Shown: positions 1 to 8,718, counted from the stretch's first letter. The stretch is DNA of 64,000 nucleotides from Syntrophomonas sp. (GCA_016841425.1 JAENZE010000004.1:165740-229739); one strand, 5' to 3'. Made by a program: numbers and translations. Notes: generated by a model not told the origin, from the letters alone.

Positions 1-459
1 TTCACTTAAGACTATTTCTTCTATCTCTTCTGGCTTAAAGTTTGTATCAATTGGAATAGTCCGGGCAACTTCCTCCATGACTATATCCTTTGAACCAACC
101 AGGGTTGAATTATTAACCCCGAGTAATAATTCCTCAGGCTCTAAATTATCCCTGCTTTTATTCTTATTTGGATATCGGTTATCGACTTTATCAGCGGCCT
201 TTTCGAGCTTGATATCTTCAAAATTAGACAGTATAGTATCGATAATAATAAGCGATAATCCTACGGCTGCCGCATAGAACAACATAATCCATTTAAGAGG
301 GATCCATAATAATAAATAGGGGAGAGGAATAGCAAGAATATAAGCATATAAGGTTGTTGAAACTAATAGCCTAAGCCTTTTTGGTTTGTCTTTGCAAAAA
401 AAATAAATTATTGCTAAAATAGTTATATTTAACAACAACAAAATCTTCTGATATTGCAA
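1..459 (-). CDS. Unknown membrane protein, N-terminal part (runs off left edge)
   Basis: An open frame of 153 codons runs from a TTG at 457-459 to the window edge without a stop. An AGGAGG sits seven bases upstream of the TTG, which supports this start. The first 85 residues contain at least two hydrophobic, probably membrane-spanning stretches rich in Leu, Ile and Tyr; the rest is charged and soluble-looking and contains the segment VGSKDIVMEEVARTIPID. I do not recognise the family and the C-terminus is missing. The frame on the opposite strand at 77-277 is judged a shadow of this gene. Confidence 0.6.
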   Translation of the reverse strand, partial: MQYQKILLLLNITILAIIYFFCKDKPKRLRLLVSTTLYAYILAIPLPYLLLWIPLKWIMLFYAAAVGLSLIIIDTILSNFEDIKLEKAADKVDNRYPNKNKSRDNLEPEELLLGVNNSTLVGSKDIVMEEVARTIPIDTNFKPEEIEEIVLSE

Positions 460-742
460 ACCTTATCCTCCTCATAGCAATGCTAAGACAATTTCTTCGA
501 CAAAAGTTTGTCAAAATCCTTTCTAACATTTAACTATGCAGGAATATTTTTATAATAATTTTTCTGGTTTCTCTATAATTTTTTATTAAGGAAACACCCA
601 TCGGTTTGCCGGTTAGTATGTTACAGTTGATTCCACGCTAATTAATCTCATTCAATCCAAAGCGATGTTAATAAAATTATTTCCAAATCTTAATTCTACT
701 GCAAAACCCGACCCAACTGATGTTCGCTTATCACCTCACCAA

Positions 743-1693
743 TCATCCATTATTGATGTCAAGACCTTGCCTTTTTATTATTTTGTCTTCCAGCGCTGCC
801 AGTATACGAGTTTTAGCCAGCGAGAACAGTAATAAACCTGACCAGATAATGGCGAAAGATAACAAATGTCCCCTGGAAAATGGTTCATGATAAACAAAGA
901 CACCTAATAATAATGTCATAGTAGGGCTTATGTATTGTAAAAATCCGATCACGAACAGCGGCAGCCGCCTGGCACCAGCTCCGAACAGGAGAAGCGGTAT
1001 AGCGGTTACCACGCCTGCTCCACTCAAGAATACAGTGTTTGCGGATAATGTAAAATGAAATGCTCCTGAGCCGATCCTATTTAAATATATTAAATAAAAA
1101 ATGGCAAATACACTGGTTAACATTGTTTCTAGAGTTAAGCCGGTAACTGCGCCTATTTTTATAGTTTTCTTAAATAATCCATACAATCCAAAAGTTATAG
1201 CCAGGACTATAGCTACCCATGGAAAAGCGCCATACTGTAAAGTCAGACTTAATACCCCTGCTGCTGCCAGAAAAAACGCCACCAGCTGCCATAGAGACAA
1301 TCGCTCTTGTAAAAAGAGCATACCCAGCAATACGCTTACCAGAGGATTGATATAGTAGCCCAGGCTGGTTTGTATGATATGGTCATGGTTGACCGCCCAT
1401 ATATAAGTACCCCAGTTAAGATTAAGAATAAGACCAGTTATGAAAATTCCCAGTAAGGTCCGAGGGCAGCGGGCTAACTCCTTTACCTCAATCAAAAAAG
1501 CTTTTGCTTTCCCGTTAACAGCCAGGAGACCCCACAAGAAGATAACCGACCAGACTATCCTGTGAGCCAGTACTTCGACAGCAGGTACATTTTGTAGAAG
1601 TTTCCAATAAACAGGCAGTATGCCCCACAGTATGTAAGCTCCACCGGCAAAGATTATTCCTCGATATTTTTCATTATCTTGTCTCGACTTCAT
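743..1693 (-). CDS. rarD: RarD-type EamA/DMT-superfamily permease
   Basis: A 316-residue integral membrane protein with about ten hydrophobic segments, the usual length and topology of the drug/metabolite transporter superfamily. The N-terminal pattern GGAYILWGILPVYWKLL and the following VEVLAHRIVWS are typical of the RarD subgroup (named for chloramphenicol sensitivity in Pseudomonas). The second EamA half ends in a TM segment followed by a basic cytoplasmic tail. The substrate is not known for the family. It stands alone, divergent from the stress protein downstream in plus coordinates. A second, more distant DMT permease lies at 46887-47807. Confidence 0.85.
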   Translation of the reverse strand: MKSRQDNEKYRGIIFAGGAYILWGILPVYWKLLQNVPAVEVLAHRIVWSVIFLWGLLAVNGKAKAFLIEVKELARCPRTLLGIFITGLILNLNWGTYIWAVNHDHIIQTSLGYYINPLVSVLLGMLFLQERLSLWQLVAFFLAAAGVLSLTLQYGAFPWVAIVLAITFGLYGLFKKTIKIGAVTGLTLETMLTSVFAIFYLIYLNRIGSGAFHFTLSANTVFLSGAGVVTAIPLLLFGAGARRLPLFVIGFLQYISPTMTLLLGVFVYHEPFSRGHLLSFAIIWSGLLLFSLAKTRILAALEDKIIKRQGLDINNG

Positions 1694-1919
1694 AATGCTG
1701 CTCCGTTAGGTTATTTACTCAGTATATTATAGGCCGGTATATTGTATGGAGCAATGCATAAAATTGCTTAAGAGATATACTAATTAAACATCCTGACTCG
1801 TTTAACAGCCACAGGGGGCACAAATTTTTATTCTAATAGTTTCTAAGGCAGGGAATTCTCAGGTTTATTACGAATTTAATTATAAAAAATAAAATTTTTA
1901 TCCGAAGGAGGAACTGATC

Positions 1920-2348
1920 ATGTTTAAAAATATACTGGTTCTTGTTGATGGATCTGAATTCTCTATAAACGCTGCACGAGCAGCAGCATCTATGGCAGAC
2001 CTATATTCAGGAAAGCTGACCCTGCTTCATGTGGTAGGCAAATCTTTTAGCAAGACTACCATGCCTGATCTGGAACAGGAAATTGCCGGTCTCAGAGCTG
2101 AAGGCAGTCAAATACTGGCTGACGCCATAGCTGCCACAGGAAAGACAGAAGAAGAAGTGGAGGCAATTCTATCATGGGGAAATCCTATAGATATAATTTT
2201 AGAGGAAGTAGCGGATAAGAATTATGACCTGATTGCCATGGGCAGCAGGGGATTGGGGGCTATTAGAGGATTACTGATGGGCAGCGTAAGCGAACGGATA
2301 GCTAGATCAGTCAAATGTCCGGTATTAATAGTAAAAGAGCTAAATTAA
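1920..2348 (+). CDS. Universal stress protein, UspA family
   Basis: A 142-residue single-domain Usp protein. It opens with FKNILVLVDGSE, the first beta strand and acidic nucleotide-binding position of the family, and ends with the glycine-rich ATP-binding pattern around GSRGLGAIRGLLMGSVSERI followed by CPVLIVK. These residues place it with the ATP-binding Usp branch, usually a cytoplasmic dimer helping survival in energy or redox stress. A strong ribosome site (AAGGAGG) lies eight bases before the ATG. It is monocistronic and converges on the CAP-domain gene; the hairpin at 2597-2624 lies between them. Confidence 0.93.
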   Translation: MFKNILVLVDGSEFSINAARAAASMADLYSGKLTLLHVVGKSFSKTTMPDLEQEIAGLRAEGSQILADAIAATGKTEEEVEAILSWGNPIDIILEEVADKNYDLIAMGSRGLGAIRGLLMGSVSERIARSVKCPVLIVKELN

Positions 2349-2596
2349 AAAGCTTAGTTTATATAAAGGTCTGGTATATGTCTTTGCTTCTGTTACGGCT
2401 GGATAAGCAAGATGTTCCTCAACAAATAAGCAGTAACTAGAGGAGTATAGTGGATAATTCAAAGTATGCATACATTTTACCGACAGCTTTAAGACAGCTC
2501 TGTATTCGCCTTGCGATCAACATAAATGTATAGACGAACGTCTGCCTCCGTTAATCAAAACCTAATATGGTATAAAGTAATTTTATAAAATAATAA

Positions 2597-2624
2597 ATAA
2601 AGGGCAAGCCTGCTTGCCCTTTAT
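2597..2624. terminator. Bidirectional hairpin terminator
   Basis: ATAAAGGGCAAG and CTTGCCCTTTAT form a perfect 12-bp stem with a four-base loop, with A/T-rich flanks on both sides. It sits in the convergent gap between the universal stress gene (+) and the CAP-domain gene (-) and can end both transcripts. Nothing else was recognised in the 2349-2689 gap. Confidence 0.75.
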
Positions 2625-2689
2625 CTATTAATCTTTCGTCTGAAGCTTGCGATCGTATATGGCTAAATAGCCTCATTCAAAATTCTATC

Positions 2690-3490
2690 CTAATTTGTAA
2701 ACCATTGAGTTACATATAGATAATACCCTTCCTGATAGAACCCTAAACCAACTTTTTTGAATCCAGCATTCAGTATATTAGCCCTGTGTCCAGACGAATT
2801 CATGAACGCGTCATGGGCACCTTTCACGCTGCTGTTTTTGGCTATATTTTCCCCTGCCAGATTGTAGGCAATACCAAGACTTTTCATCATATCAAACGGA
2901 CTGCCGTAAGTTGGTGATGTATGGCTGAAATAATTGTTTACTGCCATATCCTTGGACTTAAGATAAGCTCCCTGGCATAGTTTTTCATCCAGAACTAACG
3001 GTGCTACATTAGCCTTGGCACGCTCAGCATTAATATATCCCAGCATTTCATTCTGCATCGAAGATGGCACAGCGTCTGGTTCTGGCTGAGGACTCGGAGC
3101 AGGTTGCGGTACCGGCACTGGTGCTGGCTGTGGATTGGGAGCAGGTTGCGGAACAGGAGCAGGTTCCGGCGTTTTAGGAGTCGGAACTGCTGATGGTTCT
3201 TGAGTCTTTGGTACAGGGGTTATGTATTCTGGATTAAGCGGTACGCCGTTAATTTTGATTATCGGCGTTGAAGAATTGGTCCCGGTATTAATTTGGGTTG
3301 TCCTTTTCCGGAGGATTTTAATAGCTCCGGAACTTTTACTGAAATAATAAGTATAGTTAGTTGCAGAGTTGCCTGACCATACTAGTTTTGTAGTGCTGGT
3401 AGCAGGTGTGGTACTGGTGCAGGCCAATATACTGCCGGCCGGCACAAGAACAAAGGCTAGCATTATTAAACTACTTAGAAATTTTTTCAT
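2690..3490 (-). CDS. Secreted CAP-domain (SCP/PR-1, YkwD-like) protein
   Basis: A 266-residue exported protein. Residues 1-24 are a signal peptide (basic start, hydrophobic core, ending SILAC, which resembles a lipobox, so a lipoprotein is possible). A Ser/Thr-rich stretch follows, then a Pro-rich linker (about 85-145) with repeated P-x-P-A/E units suited to spanning the wall. The C-terminal 115 residues are a CAP domain: MLGYINAERAK at its start, the metal/active-site-like HTSPTYGSPFDMM, GENIAKN, and SSGHRANILNAGFKKVGLG. The role of bacterial CAP proteins is poorly defined; some are made during sporulation. The ATG has an AGGAGG ribosome site. Confidence 0.9.
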   Translation of the reverse strand: MKKFLSSLIMLAFVLVPAGSILACTSTTPATSTTKLVWSGNSATNYTYYFSKSSGAIKILRKRTTQINTGTNSSTPIIKINGVPLNPEYITPVPKTQEPSAVPTPKTPEPAPVPQPAPNPQPAPVPVPQPAPSPQPEPDAVPSSMQNEMLGYINAERAKANVAPLVLDEKLCQGAYLKSKDMAVNNYFSHTSPTYGSPFDMMKSLGIAYNLAGENIAKNSSVKGAHDAFMNSSGHRANILNAGFKKVGLGFYQEGYYLYVTQWFTN

Positions 3491-3717
3491 ATTTTATTAC
3501 CTCCTTGTCCGTACCTTAACTCATCCCCAATACGCTTGGCTAGTTGAATATTTTACCAGCTATCTTACAGCAGTGCCGGATTAAGGTACTGTTGGGCATT
3601 TGTAATCACCAGAGGAAAATTATTCCACATTCCCATGTATTCTTCCAACCTTTACCGCCAATTAAATAACCTTTACGATCATTTTTCAAATTATTTTCAC
3701 TTTATTGCAACAAAATA

Positions 3718-3745
3718 AAAAGAGTCTTCATTGTTAAAGACTCTT
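3718..3745 (-). terminator. Rho-independent terminator reading leftwards
   Basis: AAAGAGTCTT and AAGACTCTTT form a ten-base-pair stem with an eight-base loop. On the minus strand the stem is followed by TTTTATTTTG, so it fits the end of the tlp transcript, which would then carry the repeat element at 3766-4078 in its 3' part. Confidence 0.65.
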
Positions 3746-3765
3746 TAGGTTTATTTAAAATAGTG

Positions 3766-4078
3766 GGTGGCGGAGAAATGACTTTACTACTATTGGAACA
3801 TGATCTCTCTTCTTTTGAACCACCGAATATAACCTTACATGGATTAATTAACTTGAATTAACTAACTTGGGTTAACTAACTTTAATCAACTAACTGTATT
3901 TACTAATCTGGGTTATAGTTTTGGGCTAACTAACTTGGATTAACTAACTTGAATTAACTAACTTGGGTTAAATGCTTTGGTTTATCTAACTTGGTTTAAC
4001 ATAATGTGACTTGGATTTAATAACATTTCCTGGGTACCTATAACGTTCTTACCTTGAAATACTTATTTCTCCGCCACC
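3766..4078. repeat. Tandem-repeat element bounded by 14-bp inverted repeats
   Basis: The sequence GGTGGCGGAGAAAT at 3766-3779 recurs inverted at 4065-4078. Between them, 3842-4025 holds about a dozen degenerate copies of a roughly 14-base unit close to TTGRRTTAACTAAC, with drift towards the right end. No reading frame or hairpin explains it. The layout resembles a miniature inverted-repeat element or a protein-binding array. No clear target duplication is visible at its borders. The rest of the 3491-4128 gap contains only the terminator at 3718-3745. Confidence 0.6.
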
Positions 4079-4128
4079 TAATTTCATTATATGGTCCTTC
4101 GAACAAAAAATCAATAGAGTAAATGGTA

Positions 4129-4356
4129 TTATTCATAACCCCGCTCTCTATCGCCTGCTTCGTCCCTGATTTCCTCTCTGAAACCTTCCAGTGCTTCTTC
4201 TCTTCTTCTGTTTTTAGCTTTTAATGACTTTTTCTCTTTCTCATTTTCGGTCTTAGCAATTCTTTCCTCTGTAAGTTCAATATTCTGGATAGTATGGTCT
4301 ATACTTTCCTGTATTCTTTCTACATTATCTCGCCGGTCATCAGGATTACGTTTCAT
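4129..4356 (-). CDS. tlp: Small acid-soluble spore protein Tlp
   Basis: A 75-residue, highly charged protein. PDDRRDNVERIQ near the N-terminus, the helical middle (TIQNIELTEERI), and KNRRREEALEGFREEIRDE near the end match the layout of Bacillus Tlp, a minor spore protein made in the forespore. It marks the host as a sporulating Firmicute. An AGGAG site precedes the ATG. In spore formers it is normally transcribed by a forespore sigma factor; I could not define such a promoter with confidence here. Confidence 0.88.
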   Translation of the reverse strand: MKRNPDDRRDNVERIQESIDHTIQNIELTEERIAKTENEKEKKSLKAKNRRREEALEGFREEIRDEAGDRERGYE

Positions 4357-4645
4357 ATTTAATCAGCTCTCCTTTTCTCTATTTATTTGATTTCTAATAT
4401 TCTTTGATATTTATCGTTTCTCCATACCATCAACTGCCCTATAGTAAGACTTGTTGTTTCTCGATGCTTTATATACGGTTTCATCAATGTTTCAGATAAA
4501 AAATAGAATTCTATCTGATTAATTAGAGTATAAGGACCTTTCAATCATAAAATAATCTTGGACCTATTCGAGACTTAAATCTGATGTACAGTGAGGGCAT
4601 CTGCTGCTTCCAGCATATTTTGCTGTATTCTGCTATAGCAAAGCA

Positions 4646-4714
4646 ATAGGGGTCAGACATAAACTTACTAACTTATTAGTCTTCCTGTTTAGTAAGTTTA
4701 TGCCTGACCCCTAT
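4646..4714. repeat. 26-bp-arm intergenic palindrome (REP-like)
   Basis: Arms 4646-4671 and 4689-4714 are reverse complements with one mismatch; each contains AGGGGTCAG(A/G)CATAAAC. It lies just past the stop of the DNRLRE gene and may act as its terminator. The flanking GGGGTCAGG core is like palindromes spread in many genomes by RAYT-type transposases. The remainder of the 4357-4722 gap shows nothing recognisable. Confidence 0.65.
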
Positions 4715-4722
4715 CCAGCTTT

Positions 4723-5250
4723 CTAAGGTCTCACATAATTAACTATTAATCTAGGTGCTCTACTAGATTCACTGCTATAAAATCCTACCAGAGAATTAAT
4801 ACGTTCATTACCTCGCAGCATGATTCCCAGGTTTGAGCTGCGTCCACTGTACCACCTTCTGACCAGAGAAGTTATATCGAGGGTTATGGTTGAACCTGGG
4901 CGTCTGGCAGAAGAAATCCTGAAACTGAATACACTTAAAGATCTGGGCTGGTTGTTCCAGGTGACAGTAGATTCATTCCAAAATTGCAGGACTCGCCGCA
5001 GGCTGGCTCTAATGCTTCTGCCAGATGGTATTTCATTTCTGTATACTGTCAGCCTCAGGCGAGCTGACACAATACGCCTGCCTGAAGGAATGGACCCCAA
5101 AGGAAACTGCAGCAGAGAACGGTAGTCGTCTCCAATTTGCTGGTATTGACTGATATACAAAAAAGAACTGCTGCCAAAGTTTTGATTAGGATAATACTGG
5201 GATATATAAGCATCTTTTAATGGAGTTATATTTCTAATAGTCAAAAACAA
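4723..5250 (-). CDS. DNRLRE-domain protein
   Basis: A 175-residue protein consisting of one DNRLRE domain, a beta-rich module found in surface and structural proteins. Characteristic parts visible are DAYISQYYPNQNFGSSSFLYI at the start, RSLLQFPLGSIPSG, STVTWNNQP and the terminal RAPRLIVNY. There is no signal peptide, so it is either cytoplasmic, part of a spore or other assembly, or released by a non-classical route. Proteins of this stand-alone kind occur in Clostridia, often near spore-coat-like genes, but nothing here proves a coat role. It is monocistronic and flanked by two palindromic repeats. Confidence 0.75.
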   Translation of the reverse strand: MFLTIRNITPLKDAYISQYYPNQNFGSSSFLYISQYQQIGDDYRSLLQFPLGSIPSGRRIVSARLRLTVYRNEIPSGRSIRASLRRVLQFWNESTVTWNNQPRSLSVFSFRISSARRPGSTITLDITSLVRRWYSGRSSNLGIMLRGNERINSLVGFYSSESSRAPRLIVNYVRP

Positions 5251-5316
5251 TTACCCCTTTCTGTAATTTTTACTAGTACATATTATTAAATATGGTATAT
5301 TTTTGTGTCCTTTGTA

Positions 5317-5380
5317 GTCAGGTACCAACTTACTAAGTTATGGAAATAGACTAGTATTAGCTGGTAAGATGGTACCTGAC
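5317..5380. repeat. 17-bp-arm intergenic palindrome
   Basis: GTCAGGTACCAACTTAC at 5317-5333 is repeated inverted with one mismatch at 5364-5380. It lies between the divergent DNRLRE and uvsE genes, so it is unlikely to be a terminator; a REP-like repeat or regulatory dyad are both possible. Confidence 0.55.
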
Positions 5381-5432
5381 GGCAGATAAAAGGGTAAACT
5401 AAATGAGATAAAAATAGAACGGGGATGATTAT

Positions 5433-6689
5433 TTGTCAATTGGTTTTGCATGCTTGGTAATTGGGAAATTAAATACATCTCTTTCTCACTGTCGGATAAA
5501 AAATGCGACTACCAGTAACCTTAGAATGATAGCGTGTGCCAACCTTCTAGCTTTGGAGGCTATGATCGATTACAATATACAACAGGAAATCTCACTTTTT
5601 CGTATCAGCTCGGATATTATCCCATTTGCTTCTCACCCGGAGATTAAATTTGCCTGGCAGAGGGAATTCGGGGAGTGTCTTAAGAGCATCGGCAGCAAGA
5701 TAAAAAGGGCCGGACTTAGAGTGTCTATGCACCCGGGACAGTATACCGTACTTAATTCTCCCCAGGAGCAGGTGGTGGAAAAGGCTATAGCTGATTTACG
5801 GTATCATGCAGCATTTTTGGATGCACTTTCAGCAGGCCAGGAGAGTAAAATCATACTTCATGTTGGCGGAGTATACGGCGATAAAACTAAAGCCTCTGCT
5901 GCCTTCATAAAAAACTATAAGCGTCTAGACCCGCATATACATCGAAGACTGGTTATAGAAAACGACGACAATAATTACTCGGTAGAGGACGTACTGCAAA
6001 TATCACGAGCTACTGGAATCCCTGTGGTGTTTGACAATCTGCACCATCTAATTAACCCTTCTCTACAGGACTATAGTCAGTATGAATTGATCAAGTTGTG
6101 TGGCAGTACCTGGAAAACTGATGACGGCAAACCTAAGATTCACTATTCTCAGGTCAAAGCAGGAGGCAGCAGGGGATCTCATTCCGATACCATTGTTGTT
6201 CGTGAATTCTTAGATTTTTATACGGGCTTACCAGATAAGGATATAGATATCATGCTTGAGGTCAAGGACAAAAACCTTTCCGCAATTAAAAGTATTAATG
6301 CAGTTCATCCAGATCTTCCCGTTCGACGACTGGAAGAAGAGTGGGCCCGGTATAAATATCTGGTTCTGAGTAAATCTGCCTCTATGTATAATGAGATACG
6401 AAATATGCTGAGAAACAAGCACCGGGTTGACACAGTCCACTTTTATGAGATGATCGATAAAGCAAGAACGCTTCCAGAAAATAGGGAAGCAGAGCTAAAT
6501 GCGGTTCAGCATGTTTGGGGATACTTGGATCAGGACTGCTCAGAGGCAGAATGCAAGCGGTTTCAGAAGCTTTTACAGCAGTACACAGAAGGTACCACTC
6601 GGGTCGAATCACTTAAAAGGCATTTATTGAAATGTGCTTTTAATCAGAATGTCCAATATTTGAAAAATTCTTATTATTTCTATATATAG
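5433..6689 (+). CDS. uvsE: UV DNA damage endonuclease UvsE
   Basis: A 418-residue TIM-barrel endonuclease that nicks DNA 5' of UV photoproducts and some abasic sites, starting an alternative excision repair. The family signature is spread through the first 300 residues: SIGFACLVIG, LFRISSDIIPFASHP, SMHPGQYTVLNSP, ILHVGGVYGDK and VIENDD, which supply the metal-binding His, Glu and Asp residues. Typical UvsE proteins are about 300-320 residues, so the last 100 or so residues are an extra C-terminal region of unknown role. The TTG start is preceded by GGGGATGA. It is a single gene. Confidence 0.92.
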   Translation: MSIGFACLVIGKLNTSLSHCRIKNATTSNLRMIACANLLALEAMIDYNIQQEISLFRISSDIIPFASHPEIKFAWQREFGECLKSIGSKIKRAGLRVSMHPGQYTVLNSPQEQVVEKAIADLRYHAAFLDALSAGQESKIILHVGGVYGDKTKASAAFIKNYKRLDPHIHRRLVIENDDNNYSVEDVLQISRATGIPVVFDNLHHLINPSLQDYSQYELIKLCGSTWKTDDGKPKIHYSQVKAGGSRGSHSDTIVVREFLDFYTGLPDKDIDIMLEVKDKNLSAIKSINAVHPDLPVRRLEEEWARYKYLVLSKSASMYNEIRNMLRNKHRVDTVHFYEMIDKARTLPENREAELNAVQHVWGYLDQDCSEAECKRFQKLLQQYTEGTTRVESLKRHLLKCAFNQNVQYLKNSYYFYI

Positions 6690-6701
6690 AACCAAGATGA
6701 C

Positions 6702-6713
6702 AGTGACGTCACT
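6702..6713. promoter_or_regulatory. 12-bp perfect palindrome upstream of lhgO
   Basis: AGTGACGTCACT is a perfect palindrome 65 bases before the lhgO start and just after uvsE. It could be an operator for lhgO; no matching regulator is in the window. Confidence 0.3.
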
Positions 6714-6778
6714 TACAATTCCTTTGGCAAGGTACATTCAATAAAGCAGCTGGGATATTTTCCCTGGAGAAAGGTATT

Positions 6779-7051
6779 ATGGACAAATTAGATATCGCTA
6801 TTATTGGGGCTGGAGTAATAGGTCTTGCAATAGCCTGTGAACTTGCTCTTAAAACAAATAAGACCCTGGCAGTAATTGACAGCAGTCGGAGATTTGGACA
6901 GGGAGTGTCCAGCCGTAACAGTCAAGTAATTCACTCCGGCGTCTATTATGCTCCCGAAATGCTCAAGAGTATATTATGTATAAAAGGTAATAGATTACTC
7001 TATAAATTCTGTGAAAAGAATAGAATACACCATCAACGGTGCGGCAAGTGA
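6779..7051 (+). pseudogene. lhgO: 5' fragment of L-2-hydroxyglutarate oxidase-like gene, split by prophage
   Basis: The N-terminal 90 residues of an FAD-dependent oxidoreductase of the DAO/LhgO family. It has the Rossmann dinucleotide fold (IIGAGVIGLAIACEL, residues 8-22) and the family motif RNSQVIHSGVYYAPE. The frame is open up to AAG at 7046-7048; the next bases, TGA, are already prophage and act as a stop. The rest of the gene resumes in frame at 43481. Joined, the two parts give 368 residues, the normal length of this family, which oxidises L-2-hydroxyglutarate to 2-oxoglutarate. As found, the fragment lacks the substrate domain and should be inactive. Confidence 0.92.
7044..7048. repeat. 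5-bp target-site duplication, left copy
   Basis: GCAAG directly precedes the prophage terminus TG. The same five bases follow the other terminus at 43476-43480. Five-base duplications are made by Mu-type transposition. Confidence 0.92.
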
Positions 7052-7074
7052 TGCTTCGCAAATTTTTTGAGAAT
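7049..7074. repeat. Prophage right terminus (imperfect inverted repeat)
   Basis: Read inward from each end, the two termini share TG at positions 1-2 and TTT(A/G)AGAAT at positions 18-26, with other scattered matches. The partner is 43450-43475. This is the likely core recognised by the transposase. Confidence 0.7.
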
Positions 7075-7160
7075 TTTTCTCATATTTTTTGTCCCATGCT
7101 TTTTTGTAATTTTATGCAAGTAATTTCCTAAACTTCTTTCTGTAAAACTACCCAATCGAT

Positions 7161-7418
7161 TTAAAATCTACCTCCTAAATTAAAGTGTTCTTCAGGAGAA
7201 AGATCTTCTTTTTTAATGTATACTCTACCGTCCCAAAACCAACTTAAGAATGTCTCAAATATCCATTCTATAATTGGATGATTTAAGACTCCTATAACTT
7301 CACCACAATTCTTACAGAGTACACCCTTGAATGGCTTACACATGATATAAACATCAATATAATCCGGTTTATTACAACAGGTTATAATTTCATATCCATG
7401 CACCTTTATGTTATTCAT
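7161..7418 (-). CDS. Small Cys-containing prophage protein at the right end
   Basis: An 85-residue protein, starting at the ATG at 7416-7418 because GGAGG lies five bases upstream. It has a CxxC (LCKNCG) and other cysteines near the N-terminus (ITCCNKP), so it could bind zinc. It is the last gene before the right terminus and directly follows the Dam remnant. In Mu this position holds com and mom, where Com is a small zinc protein needed to translate the DNA-modifying Mom; the resemblance is positional only, and I do not recognise a family. Confidence 0.5.
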   Translation of the reverse strand: MNNIKVHGYEIITCCNKPDYIDVYIMCKPFKGVLCKNCGEVIGVLNHPIIEWIFETFLSWFWDGRVYIKKEDLSPEEHFNLGGRF

Positions 7419-7430
7419 ACAAGCCTCCAA

Positions 7431-8200
7431 TTAACGTGATATAGGATAGTTATATATAAGTAATTCACGATATGTATTATCACTTTTATACCGTGTTAAC
7501 AAGTTATGTTGACGAACGACTTCTTTTATCTGATAGTCTTTATACAAGTCCCTTATATATTCAGAATCGTTATATGATAACAGAAATCGGCCTTTGATGG
7601 CCTGAATACATCTGAATAGACGCCGGTGGTCCTCCTCACTGAACTCAACCTGGTAGTATTTCTCTGACCCGTAGTATGGCGGGTCAAGATAGAAGAAAGT
7701 ACCTGGGCGATCATAGACATTTATAAGGTTTTCAAAATCCTTGTTTTCAATAATGACCGACGATAGTCGAGTTTGTACACGACTCAGGTATTCATACATA
7801 CTTAGAACATCTTTCTTAATACCTCCATAGCTGCGGCCATTTGAGCCATATGATATCTTTAACAACAGGTAGAAGCGCGCAGCTTTTTGAATATCAGTGA
7901 GCCCTCTAGTTTGTATTTGAGATTTATAGTCTTCAAATGTTTCCCGAGAATTCATCACCCATTCGAGTTCGCGCTGAAGCTCGGAACCATGATATTTTAC
8001 ACACCGGAATAAGTTGTGGAGATCACTATTATAATCATTGTATACTTCAATTGCTGCGTTGCGTACTTATCCCGGTAAAACATAACCCAGGCGGCCCCAC
8101 CAAAAACCTCAACATAGCGATCCAGGCCGTCAGGAATCATTTCAGCAATAGTTTTCTTGAGGTAATTCTTGCCTCCGATCCAACTAATAAAACTATTCAT
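7431..8200 (-). pseudogene. DNA adenine methyltransferase (Dam, D12 class), frameshifted
   Basis: The 5' frame (8200 down to about 8050) gives FISWIGGKNYLKKTIAEMI and RYVEVFGGAAWVMFYRDKYA, the SAM-binding motif of D12 N6-adenine methylases. A different frame continues from about 8060 with EVYNDYNSDLHNLFRCV through to 7431, carrying the catalytic DPPY (LDPPYYGSEKYY). The two overlap in a one-base (-1) offset near 8050-8065. No canonical slippery heptamer is present there, so this looks like a one-base deletion (or a sequencing error) rather than recoding. If functional it would methylate GATC-like sites and protect phage DNA. Confidence 0.82.
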
Positions 8201-8285
8201 TACTTCATCTCCTTATTTAAATAAAATCTATTGGTTGCTACGTCATTGAATAGCTTGATATATATTTAATTGTACATTGGTTTCA

Positions 8286-8708
8286 CTACTGACCTAAATA
8301 AGGTGGTTTTGGTTTTTTCTTTATACCTCCCATATTCGCGTCATAAATTGCTTTTAAGTTTTCCTGGTCACTGAGGGGTTTGTCAGGATTATAACCAGTA
8401 ATAGAGGTCTGTCCTGACAGCTGCAGGTCAAGCTGGAGCTGTACGCTATCAACCAGGGCATACTTTTCTATATAGTTACTGTCAATCTCAGCATTAAACT
8501 CTTCTACTGTGTCTAATGCAATTACTCGGGTATCGCTTAACAGCTTTGATGCTTTAGCCTGATCAAGAACAATTGCAAGAGTAACTGGCACGGTCCCGTC
8601 CAGAAATTGATATTCAGGACTGACCTTGATTCCAAATTCGTTTTCGATATTGCCCCTTGCTTTATCGCCTAGCACATCAATTAAGTTGCCTTCAATTTTT
8701 AAATACAT
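8286..8708 (-). CDS. Prophage protein of unknown function downstream of the tail fibre
   Basis: A 140-residue soluble protein with no family I recognise. The N-terminal half is mixed alpha/beta; the C-terminus is basic and Pro-rich (KKKPKPPYLGQ). It follows the tail fibre gene by ten bases with its own AGGAGG, so it is in the same late transcript. Position suggests a fibre assembly factor or accessory tip protein, but the sequence does not prove this. Confidence 0.6.
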   Translation of the reverse strand: MYLKIEGNLIDVLGDKARGNIENEFGIKVSPEYQFLDGTVPVTLAIVLDQAKASKLLSDTRVIALDTVEEFNAEIDSNYIEKYALVDSVQLQLDLQLSGQTSITGYNPDKPLSDQENLKAIYDANMGGIKKKPKPPYLGQ

Positions 8709-8718
8709 ATTAGTCCTC

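Noticed and set aside
77-277. 66-codon plus-strand frame at the left edge
   Set aside because: It is antisense to a longer minus-strand membrane protein with a ribosome site that runs off the edge; its own start has none.
3842-4025. Tandem repeats as a CRISPR array
   Set aside because: Units are about 14 bases with no unique spacers, and no cas genes are near.
7950-8100. Programmed frameshift in the Dam gene
   Set aside because: No X-XXY-YYZ heptamer lies in the overlap of the two frames, so a lesion or error is more likely.
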